A program made the translations under genes and the position numbers. Positions 1-5,303 of a stretch of 6,910 nt of DNA are shown one piece after another. Source of the DNA: Mailhella sp. (GTDB taxonomy: Bacteria > Desulfobacterota > Desulfovibrionia > Desulfovibrionales > Desulfovibrionaceae); the NCBI GenBank assembly GCA_017522745.1, contig JAFWYI010000266.1:1-6910 (forward strand). Direction: 5' to 3'. Below the pieces are notes generated by a model. The model was not told where the DNA came from. It saw only the letters and a program-made list of their open reading frames with translations, and did no database searches. Position 1 is the first letter of the stretch; each line of letters begins with the position of its first letter.

Positions 1-23
1 AGGATGAAGGGAAGAAGAACTAA
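1..23 (+). CDS. possible 3' end of a plus-strand gene, cut by the window edge
   Basis: Read from base 3, the frame gives Asp-Glu-Gly-Lys-Lys-Asn and then a TAA stop at 21-23. A charged, lysine-rich tail of this kind is common at protein C-termini. The strong plus-strand terminator that starts 37 bases later implies that transcription arrives from the left. Only six codons are visible, so no family can be named and the stop could be chance. Confidence 0.3.
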
Positions 24-59
24 CCCCCGCCCATAGCGCGGAAAGCCCTCAGGCTCCTG

Positions 60-96
60 AAGGGAGGGAGGAGATGAATATCCTCCCTCCTTTTTT
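60..96 (+). terminator. Rho-independent terminator, plus strand
   Basis: A perfect 10-bp stem (GGAGGGAGGA at 63-72 with TCCTCCCTCC at 81-90) encloses an 8-base loop and is followed by six T at 91-96. A G-U pair and A-U pairs can extend the stem at its base. It would end transcription entering from the left of the window. A second, weaker hairpin (CCCTCAG/CTGAAGGG, 46-64) lies just before it and shares bases 63-64 with the terminator arm. Confidence 0.85.
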
Positions 97-498
97 GCGC
101 GATAAAAAGGGGAGGATAGGAGAACGAGCGAAGGGAAAGGGAAGGAGTGAGGTGGACAAGGACGAGGGCGCTGGCAGGAAGATCGGTGGTTGAACGAGGA
201 AGAAGAAGGAAGAGGGGGATAGGGGGGGGATGAAGCGGAGGAACTACAGAGCGGGACAGGAGGGACGCCCTTCCCCGCCAGCCATCAGCAGTTTCGATGC
301 CGGGACGGCTCTTCTGCCCCCTATCCCGACTCCTCCTCGCACTCCACAACGCCTCCCGCGCCGCAACTCCATCGCAACTCCGCCCCTCACCGTCCCCGCC
401 AATCCTCCACATCATCAGCCTCATCAGCCTCAGCCACAGAACTCACCGCCCCCGCGCCCTCTGCGCTCCTCATCTCTCCTCCCCATCGTTCGCGCATG
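97..498. other. about 400 bp without a convincing gene; strongly strand-asymmetric
   Basis: The plus strand is rich in A and G from about 97 to 260, including eight G in a row at 222-229. It is then rich in C and T from about 265 to 498. Open frames crossing it encode only Pro/Arg/Ser-rich low-complexity chains without an upstream ribosome site. Short repeats occur: CATCAGCCT twice in tandem at 413-430, GCAACTCC at 363 and 374, and an 11-bp inverted repeat (GGGATAGGGGG at 216-226, partner at 317-327). No tRNA, rRNA or promoter stands out. It lies between a rightward and a leftward terminator, so it is probably a convergent-gene spacer. Confidence 0.6.
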
Positions 499-543
499 AA
501 AAAAGGCATCGTCCCGGGGCTAACCCTTCGGAACGATGCCTTT
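499..543 (-). terminator. Rho-independent terminator of the fmdB-like/degP unit
   Basis: On the minus strand, AAAGGCATCGT (543-533) pairs with ACGATGCCTTT (512-502). Two C-G pairs and a U-G pair extend this, and an inner GGG-UUAG-CCC hairpin lies in the loop. The right flank reads TTTTTT on the minus strand (504-499). The U-G pair is possible only in the minus-strand transcript, which fits use by the protease gene ending at 602. A separate small hairpin (CGGCGG/CCGCCG, 561-579) lies between the stop codon and this terminator. Confidence 0.9.
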
Positions 544-601
544 CTATCGGTCGGGGAAATCGGCGGTCATCACCCGCCGCTCCCACGATCTTTTCTCATG
601 A

Positions 602-2014
602 TCACTTCTTTTCCAGATCCACGGTGGCGAAGAAGGTCTCGCCGCGGCGGTTGATCTGCAGCATGAGGGCGCCGCGCTTGCGACCTTCGTTCTGGATGAT
701 GGCGGACAGCTCACCGGCGTTGGTCACAGGCTTGAGGTTGGCGCTGAGGATGACGTCGCCGTTACGCAGACCGGCTTCGGCGGCGGGGCTGCCGTTGGTC
801 ACGTTCACGATGAGCAGGCCCTTGACATCGGCATTGATCTGGAGGGCGCGGGCATCCTCAGGGGTGAGGGGCTTGATGCTCACGCCAAGGTCGGAACCTT
901 CGCTCTGACCGCCCTGTCCGGCACCCATGTGGGCGGCACGTTCACCGAGGGTCACATCGAACTTCATCTCCTTACCGTCACGCAGGACGGTGACTTCAGT
1001 CTTGGTACCGGGCTTGAGTCCGGCCACGCTGCGGGTGAGTTCGGAAGCGTCGGCAACATCGGTCTTGTTCACGCGGATGATGACGTCGCCAGCGCGCAGG
1101 CCTGCCTTATCCGCAGGTTCACCGGGCATGGTGGAACCGATGAGCGCACCCTTGGCATCCTTGAGACCGAGCGCCTTGGCCACATCTTCGCTCACGTTCT
1201 GGATGGTCACGCCCAGCCAGCCGCGGCTGACCTTCTTGCCTTCGCGCAGATCGTTGATGACCTTTTCCGCGAGATTGCTGGGGATGGCGAAGCCGATGCC
1301 CTGACCGTTGGCAGAAATGGCGGTGTTGATGCCGATGACTTCACCGGCCATGTTCAGCAGGGGGCCGCCGCTGTTGCCGGGATTGATGGAAGCGTCGGTC
1401 TGGAGGAAATTATCGAAGGGACCGGAATGGATGTCGCGCCCCTTGGCGCTGAGGATACCGGCGGTGACGGTGTTGCTCAGACCGAAGGGGTTGCCGATGG
1501 CCACCACCCATTCGCCCACTTCCATGGCGTCGGAGTCACCGAAGGCCAGCACGGGCAGAGGCTTGGAGCTTTCCACCTTGAGCAGGGCAAGGTCGGTCTC
1601 GGAGTCCGTGCCCACGATCTTGGCAGGGAGCCCTTCGGACTTGCTGTCGCCGAAGTTCACGGTCACCTTGTCGGCGCCTTCCACCACGTGATTGTTGGTG
1701 ACGATGTAGCCGTCCGCCGAGATGATGAAGCCGGAGCCGAGGGCGGAGCTTTTACGCTTGGGCGCGGGCTGGCCCTGACGGCGCTGCTGACCGAACGGTC
1801 CGCCGAACTGTTCGAAGAAACGCTCCATGCCGGGGATGTCGAACATACCCATGACAGGGCTCGAAACTTCACGCTCGGTGCTGATATTCACCACGCCGGG
1901 GCCAGCCTTCTTGGCCAGATTCACGAAATTGGGCAGGTCGGCTGCGGATGCGGAGGTCGCCAGAAACACGAATCCGGTAACGGCAAGGGCCGCTTTCTTC
2001 AGGAAGCCGTTCAT
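602..2014 (-). CDS. degP: DegP/DegQ (HtrA) family periplasmic serine endoprotease
   Basis: This 470-residue protein has the full HtrA layout. Residues 1-24 are a signal peptide (two Lys, a hydrophobic stretch, then Ser-Ala-Ser-Ala before cleavage), so the enzyme should act in the periplasm on misfolded proteins. The trypsin-like domain shows the triad His109 (in TNNHV), Asp141 (in TDLALLK) and Ser215 (in GNSGG). Two PDZ domains follow at about 265-355 and 372-466. The loop between residues 50 and 92 is short and the chain has no cysteine, closer to DegQ/MucD than to E. coli DegP with its long disulfide loop. The frame stays open up to 2185, but I chose the ATG at 2014 because AAGGAG lies 7 bases before it, the signal peptide begins there, and the longer form would run into the upstream gene. 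It lies 118 bp after the zinc-ribbon gene and may be co-transcribed with it. The family is certain; the exact paralogue name is not. Confidence 0.95.
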   Translation of the reverse strand: MNGFLKKAALAVTGFVFLATSASAADLPNFVNLAKKAGPGVVNISTEREVSSPVMGMFDIPGMERFFEQFGGPFGQQRRQGQPAPKRKSSALGSGFIISADGYIVTNNHVVEGADKVTVNFGDSKSEGLPAKIVGTDSETDLALLKVESSKPLPVLAFGDSDAMEVGEWVVAIGNPFGLSNTVTAGILSAKGRDIHSGPFDNFLQTDASINPGNSGGPLLNMAGEVIGINTAISANGQGIGFAIPSNLAEKVINDLREGKKVSRGWLGVTIQNVSEDVAKALGLKDAKGALIGSTMPGEPADKAGLRAGDVIIRVNKTDVADASELTRSVAGLKPGTKTEVTVLRDGKEMKFDVTLGERAAHMGAGQGGQSEGSDLGVSIKPLTPEDARALQINADVKGLLIVNVTNGSPAAEAGLRNGDVILSANLKPVTNAGELSAIIQNEGRKRGALMLQINRRGETFFATVDLEKK

Positions 2015-2132
2015 TATGAAACTCCTTGGATGAGGGAAAATTGGGTGCAGAAAAGAGAGACTCCCTTTGTTCATACTCCAGGAATCGGTGATGCGCCAAT
2101 TGTAAAACGATGATGCGGGACGGAACGGTCGC

Positions 2133-2414
2133 TTATTCTGCGCTTCCGCCAGTGCTGCCGCCCGTACTGCTGCCGCAGGAACCACAGTTGCCGTGGCAGG
2201 GGGCGTTGCGATTGAGGTTAGGATTGTTCATCCACGTAGGCCGGGGGCCGATCTTGAAGGGGAACGCGCCGGTCTTCAAAGGGCTGGGGGCAGAAACGAG
2301 ACGGCCCGTTTCTTCAGAGCCGCACTTCGGGCACTTGACCACGTCGTCATCTTCGAAAGCCAGTTCTTCGAAGGTATGCTGGCAGACCTTACATTCAAAA
2401 TCATAAAGCGGCAT
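2133..2414 (-). CDS. FmdB-type small zinc-ribbon protein
   Basis: This 93-residue protein starts MPLYDFECKVC, the hallmark of the FmdB/CxxC_CXXC_SSSS family. Four cysteines in two pairs (Cys8/Cys11 and Cys28/Cys31) should bind one zinc ion. The middle (residues 41-72) is Pro- and Asn-rich. The tail carries three further cysteines (Cys73, Cys77, Cys80) before a Gly/Ser-rich end, and could hold a second metal. The family was named for a putative regulator of formamidase, but its molecular role is not established, so no function is assigned. The start at 2414 has AGGAG six bases upstream; a longer frame reaching 2492 lacks this support and would cover the likely promoter. The gene sits ahead of the Deg protease on the same strand. 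Confidence 0.88.
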   Translation of the reverse strand: MPLYDFECKVCQHTFEELAFEDDDVVKCPKCGSEETGRLVSAPSPLKTGAFPFKIGPRPTWMNNPNLNRNAPCHGNCGSCGSSTGGSTGGSAE

Positions 2415-2464
2415 GGTGAACTCCTCATACGAATCTGGAAAGCTGGAACTTTCCCTTCGTTCGT

Positions 2465-2503
2465 CAGATAAGCACGTTATATCAGCTGACAAGATTAACG
2501 CAA
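2465..2503 (-). promoter_or_regulatory. candidate sigma-70 promoter(s) for the zinc-ribbon gene
   Basis: Two overlapping candidates read leftward. One has the good -10 box TATAAC (2481-2476) with a weak -35 TTGCGT (2503-2498), spacer 16. The other has the good -35 box TTGTCA (2492-2487) with a weak -10 TATCTG (2470-2465), spacer 16. Either would give a leader of roughly 45-60 bases before the ATG at 2414. The sequence alone does not decide which is used. Confidence 0.35.
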
Positions 2504-2529
2504 AAGCCTTTTTTCCCGCGTTTTACGCC

Positions 2530-2546
2530 TTCGCAACATTTCGCAA
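2530..2546. repeat. TTCGCAA direct repeat with 10-bp period
   Basis: TTCGCAA occurs at 2530-2536 and again at 2540-2546, one helical turn apart. The pair lies about 50-65 bp upstream of the candidate -10 boxes of the zinc-ribbon gene, where an activator could bind. Seven-base repeats can arise by chance. Confidence 0.35.
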
Positions 2547-2713
2547 GAATAATTTCTACAATGAATACCATCAATTAGCATCAAAAATGCGGTCATTTTC
2601 CAGCATTTTGGCTCTTTCGGGGCCTTCCTTGCATAGTCTTACAAAGGCTGTCGTCCGATGAAATAAAATTTTTATCTTTTATATCAGCATATTATAAAAA
2701 CATCCGTCATTCT

Positions 2714-3787
2714 TCAGCGTTCGGGAGACCAGAAGAAACGCACGCCGGAAGCCTCTATTTCCGCCTTCACACCGCCGGAAAAGGAAAATCTGCGGGGGAA
2801 ACGCCGCTTCAGCCAGACCTCTTCCATGCTTTCCAGAGTGTCTGCCCGGGCCTGCCCTATGTCCATGCGGCGCACGGCTTCCGCCCATGCGCGCAGCCTG
2901 CCCGCACGCTCCAGCGAGACCAGAACGCCCGCAGGGATGGATATCTCCCGCGCTGTGCCCTCGCCGCGCTCTGCCAGCGCTCCCGAAAGGCGTTCGTCCC
3001 ACCAGCGCCTGTCTTCGCAGGCACTGCGCCAGAGGCGGCGCACATTGTCGTAAAGCGAAGGATTCTCAGCCAGCAGAAGAGGAAGAACGTCGTTCCGCAT
3101 GCGGTTGCGCTTCCATTCGCGGCTCTGATTCGAAGCGTCTTCCTGCCACTGGACACCGAGTCCAAGGAGCATCTCCACGAGTTCACGCTTCTCGCGCATG
3201 AGCAGGGGGCGCAGGATACGCCTTGCCGCTTCCGCGCCATGTTCGCCCTCCGCCCGGGCAGGCTCGTCCAGCACGGCGCGCATCCCGCCCAGTCCGGGCC
3301 ATCCCGCCCCACGCGTAAATCGCATGAGCATGTCTTCGGCAAGATCGCCCACATGATGCGCCGTCAGCACCCAGTCTGCCCCGCACTGGAGCCGGCACTC
3401 CTCAAGGAAAGCGTAGCGCGCACGCCGCCCCGCCTCTTCGATGCCGCATTGCCACTCGCACGCACGTTCCGCCACATCCTCACGACGAAGGAAGAAGGGC
3501 ACGCCGAGGCTCGCGCACAGCGCCCGGCAGGCTTCCGCCTCGGCCGCACTCTCCGCCCGCAGGGCATGATCGAGGTGGGCGGCATGGAGCGTGACGCCAA
3601 GCGTGGAACGCAGAGCGCAGAACAGGACGAGCAGCGCGGTGGAATCCGCCCCGCCGGAAAGCGCGACCAGAAGCCGCCCCCCTCCGAGAGACACGCCCTG
3701 CCCTTCCATGAAGCGCACGACATCCAGCGCCATGCGGGCATGGGCCGGTGAAAGGTCTTTCAGGCAGATCTCAGGATGGAGCGGCAT
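2714..3787 (-). CDS. tilS: tRNA(Ile)-lysidine synthetase
   Basis: This 357-residue cytoplasmic enzyme joins lysine to C34 of the CAU-anticodon tRNA-Ile using ATP, so that the tRNA reads AUA and is charged with isoleucine. The PP-loop SGGADS is at 44-49, HLDHALR at 71-77, the TAHH...D..ED segment at about 142-152, RGAGWPGLGGM at 159-169, and the DASN...RNRMRNDVLPLL block at 217-238. All are standard TilS landmarks in the right order. It is shorter than E. coli TilS (432), so the C-terminal part is probably reduced. Where many TilS proteins have HHxDD, this one has His-His-Val-Gly-Asp (Gly147). The ATG at 3787 has GGAAG about four bases upstream. It follows queF by 14 bp and is probably the last gene of the yhhQ-queF-tilS unit. 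Confidence 0.95.
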   Translation of the reverse strand: MPLHPEICLKDLSPAHARMALDVVRFMEGQGVSLGGGRLLVALSGGADSTALLVLFCALRSTLGVTLHAAHLDHALRAESAAEAEACRALCASLGVPFFLRREDVAERACEWQCGIEEAGRRARYAFLEECRLQCGADWVLTAHHVGDLAEDMLMRFTRGAGWPGLGGMRAVLDEPARAEGEHGAEAARRILRPLLMREKRELVEMLLGLGVQWQEDASNQSREWKRNRMRNDVLPLLLAENPSLYDNVRRLWRSACEDRRWWDERLSGALAERGEGTAREISIPAGVLVSLERAGRLRAWAEAVRRMDIGQARADTLESMEEVWLKRRFPRRFSFSGGVKAEIEASGVRFFWSPER

Positions 3788-3801
3788 AGTGCTTCCGGCT
3801 T

Positions 3802-4272
3802 TCAGCCCTGCATATCGTGGTTGAGCAGGCGGTGTTCCGCCATCTTCTCGTACTTCGTACCGGGGCGGCCATAGTTGCAGTAAGGCCAGATGGCGATGCC
3901 GCCGCGCGGGGTGAAGATGCCCGTAACTTCGATGTAGCGCGGGTCCATGAGCCGGATGAGATCCTTCATGATGATGTTCACGCAGTCCTCATGGAAATCG
4001 CCATGCTCACGGAAGCTGAAAAGGTAGAGCTTCAGGCTCTTGCTCTCCACCATCTTGATGTCCGGGATATACTGGATGCGGATCTCGGCAAAATCCGGCT
4101 GTCCCGTGATGGGGCAGAGGCTGGTGAATTCCGGGCAGTTGAAACGCACCCAGTAGTCATGTTCCGGCTGCTTGTTCTCGAACGTCTCCAGCACATCGGG
4201 AGCGTAGTCGTTCCGATAGTCCGTGCGATTGCTGCCGAGCAGGGTGAGCCCTTCGTGAGTACGGTCCGCCAT
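3802..4272 (-). CDS. queF: NADPH-dependent 7-cyano-7-deazaguanine (preQ0) reductase, type I QueF
   Basis: QueF reduces the nitrile of preQ0 to the aminomethyl group of preQ1, the base that is then inserted at tRNA position 34 on the way to queuosine. At 156 residues this is the short, type I form. Cys53 (in [11 protein letters not shown]) is the expected nucleophile that forms a thioimide with preQ0, with Asp60 as the acid. The QueF signature ESKSLK is at 76-81, and His94-Glu95 (in DFHED) match the substrate-binding pair. The start at 4272 has AGGAG five bases upstream. The upstream gene, a queuosine precursor transporter, stops only 8 bp before it, so the two are almost surely one transcript. 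Its product, preQ1, is the likely ligand of the riboswitch that opens this unit. Confidence 0.96.
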   Translation of the reverse strand: MADRTHEGLTLLGSNRTDYRNDYAPDVLETFENKQPEHDYWVRFNCPEFTSLCPITGQPDFAEIRIQYIPDIKMVESKSLKLYLFSFREHGDFHEDCVNIIMKDLIRLMDPRYIEVTGIFTPRGGIAIWPYCNYGRPGTKYEKMAEHRLLNHDMQG

Positions 4273-4280
4273 GTTCTCTC

Positions 4281-4967
4281 CTAGCCGATATCGCTGATCT
4301 TCAGCGGATTATACGAAATGTTCTCGTCGAACACGTCCACACCGTCCACGCGCTTGATGTAGGCCACCACGCGGCGGGTCAGCGGCAGGACGGCCATTTC
4401 ATAGGCCACCTTGAGCGCCACTTCGCCAAACAGCACCGCGAGCATCTCGTTGAAAGGAAGAAGCCCGAAATACGCGCAGGGGAAGAAGATCATCGAGTCC
4501 ACGCCTTCACCCAGCAGCGTGGAAACTACGGCACGAAGCGAGAAATGCCGCCCCTGCGAAGCCAGCTTCATGCGGCTCATCACGTAGGCGTTGACCAGAG
4601 AACCCGCGAGGAAAGCGAGGAAACTTGCGGCGGCAAGGCGCGGCGCGAGGCCGAAGATGTAATCGAAGTGGGGAGCGCCTTCCCAGAACGGCGCAGAAGG
4701 AAGCATGACGGCAAGCTGGAACACCGCCATGACGAGGAAGTTGACGGCAAAACCTGTCCAGATGATGAGGCGCGCCTTGCGGTAGCCCCATACCTCAGCG
4801 ATGCAGTCATTCAGGATATAGGAAACAGGGAAGAGGAGGACTGCCGCAGAAAGCGTGATGTCGCCGACCACGAAGATCTTGGCGGCCATGAGGTTGGAAA
4901 CGATGAGGCAGGTGCAGAACAGGATGCCCAGCAGCATGAAGGCCGGAGAGATGGAATTGTTTTTCAT
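4281..4967 (-). CDS. yhhQ: YhhQ family queuosine precursor transporter (inner membrane)
   Basis: This 228-residue hydrophobic protein matches the YhhQ/DUF165 (VUT) family, which imports queuosine precursors such as preQ0 and preQ1. Landmarks are SNLMAAK (24-30), [17 protein letters not shown] (50-66), [14 protein letters not shown] (121-134) and the [14 protein letters not shown] block (145-158). About six membrane segments alternate with short charged loops, and a polar tail follows residue 200. The start at 4967 gives the expected N-terminus. Its only ribosome site, AAGG, ends one base before the ATG, which is unusually close and lies inside the predicted riboswitch. No better in-frame start follows: Met11 has no ribosome site. 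It is the first gene of the unit with queF and tilS. Having both QueF and a transporter suggests that the cell can take up preQ0 as well as preQ1. Confidence 0.93.
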   Translation of the reverse strand: MKNNSISPAFMLLGILFCTCLIVSNLMAAKIFVVGDITLSAAVLLFPVSYILNDCIAEVWGYRKARLIIWTGFAVNFLVMAVFQLAVMLPSAPFWEGAPHFDYIFGLAPRLAAASFLAFLAGSLVNAYVMSRMKLASQGRHFSLRAVVSTLLGEGVDSMIFFPCAYFGLLPFNEMLAVLFGEVALKVAYEMAVLPLTRRVVAYIKRVDGVDVFDENISYNPLKISDIG

Positions 4968-4968
4968 A

Positions 4969-4999
4969 CCTTGTTTTTTACGTGGTGTTCAAGCACACG
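4969..4999 (-). promoter_or_regulatory. class I preQ1 riboswitch (predicted), translational type
   Basis: On the minus strand, P1 is CGTG (4999-4996) with CACG (4984-4981). The enclosed loop runs TGCTTGAACAC (4995-4985), and its last C (4985) sits where the ligand-pairing cytosine lies in known class I switches. After P1 comes T, six A (4979-4974) and CAAGG (4973-4969). Loop CUUG (4993-4990) can pair fully with CAAG (4973-4970), giving the H-type pseudoknot. ACACC followed by an AAAAAAC tail is the recognisable pattern of this class, and the ending AACAAGG resembles the known Thermoanaerobacter switch. The pseudoknot includes the yhhQ ribosome site, so bound preQ1 should block translation. 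Caution: P1 is only 4 bp. The gene context (precursor transporter, then preQ1-forming QueF) strongly supports the call. Confidence 0.75.
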
Positions 5000-5022
5000 G
5001 TTAAGGGTTGCAAAGCGGCCTG

Positions 5023-5051
5023 ACTATGCCCCAAAATCCTCCGGCTGGCAA
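5023..5051 (-). promoter_or_regulatory. candidate sigma-70 promoter of yhhQ-queF-tilS
   Basis: Reading leftward, -35 TTGCCA (5051-5046) and -10 CATAGT (5028-5023) are separated by 17 bp. Transcription would begin near 5016, placing the riboswitch (4999-4969) in the first 20-50 bases of the RNA with little else in the leader. The boxes match consensus at 5/6 and 4/6 positions. Confidence 0.45.
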
Positions 5052-5122
5052 ATCCTTTCCCCCTGCGCCCCCCAAAACACCAGAATTCTGTCGACATCAT
5101 ACCATTCTTTTCGCCACCTGCC

Positions 5123-5152
5123 TTGACAGAAGAGTTCCTTCTGTGGAAAAAT
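5123..5152 (+). promoter_or_regulatory. candidate sigma-70 promoter of the symporter gene, with a dyad in its spacer
   Basis: A perfect -35 TTGACA (5123-5128) is followed after 18 bp by a -10-like AAAAAT (5147-5152, 4/6). An inverted repeat, CAGAAG-AGTTC-CTTCTG (5127-5143), fills most of the spacer and overlaps the -35 box, a typical position for a repressor operator. The leader to the ATG at 5304 would be about 145 bases. The weak -10 lowers confidence. Confidence 0.45.
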
Positions 5153-5175
5153 TATCAGGTATTCTTTTGTTTTCT

Positions 5176-5193
5176 CGATTTTACGCAAAATCG
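5176..5193. promoter_or_regulatory. perfect 7+7 bp dyad, operator-like
   Basis: CGATTTTACGCAAAATCG is a perfect inverted repeat of 7 bp arms around ACGC. It lies about 25 bp downstream of the candidate symporter -10 box, so it could be a repressor site at or just after the transcription start, or a small leader hairpin. No T-run follows, so it is not a terminator. The cognate regulator is unknown. Confidence 0.5.
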
Positions 5194-5257
5194 TACACCG
5201 TAAGGCAACGACCCTCGGCATGGAGCAAACAGGCTGTGGGAAGTTTTTGTTCAATCC

Positions 5258-5287
5258 TACCTCTGGCACACGAACGTGCCTCTGGTA
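5258..5287 (+). promoter_or_regulatory. two-tier dyad just upstream of the symporter ribosome site
   Basis: TACC (5258-5261) pairs with GGTA (5284-5287) and GGCAC (5265-5269) with GTGCC (5276-5280). TCT on both sides forms a symmetric internal loop and ACGAAC the apex. The dyad ends six bases before GAGGAG (5293-5298). It could be an RNA hairpin in the leader, a protein-binding RNA element, or a DNA operator. CCTCTGG also repeats directly at 5260-5266 and 5279-5285. Confidence 0.45.
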
Positions 5288-5303
5288 CATCCGAGGAGTC
5301 CTC

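Larger units (their letters stand above)
2415..2713. other. AT-rich spacer between tilS and the zinc-ribbon gene
   Basis: This 299-bp stretch is clearly more AT-rich than its surroundings, especially 2500-2700. I see no gene and no convincing GC-stem terminator for the tilS unit; only weak AT hairpins lie near 2665-2700. It holds the likely promoter of the zinc-ribbon gene and a pair of TTCGCAA direct repeats. A short plus-strand frame (2413-2661) has no ribosome site or family resemblance. Confidence 0.6.

Noticed and set aside
20..908. Open frames across the left spacer on both strands (such as 20-424 minus and 297-908 plus)
   Set aside because: They are Pro/Ser/Arg-rich, lack ribosome sites, and the plus-strand one runs through a terminator and into the antisense of the protease gene.
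929..2113. A 394-codon plus-strand open frame opposite the Deg protease
   Set aside because: It is antisense to a gene with an intact signal peptide, triad and PDZ domains, has no convincing ribosome site, and encodes low-complexity Gly/His-rich sequence.
2015..2185. N-terminal extension of the Deg protease to a start at 2185
   Set aside because: It would overlap the zinc-ribbon gene and bury the signal peptide; the ATG at 2014 has a good AAGGAG site.
2415..2492. N-terminal extension of the zinc-ribbon protein to 2492
   Set aside because: The family N-terminus is MPLYDFEC, which has its own ribosome site; the extension covers the candidate promoter.
2413..2661. An 82-codon plus-strand frame in the AT-rich spacer
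   Set aside because: It has no ribosome site and no recognisable domain, and it overlaps the start and promoter of the zinc-ribbon gene.
2660..2705. AT-rich hairpin after tilS as a terminator
   Set aside because: The stem is interrupted, has almost no G-C pairs and lacks a clear T-run in the minus-strand direction, so I did not call it.
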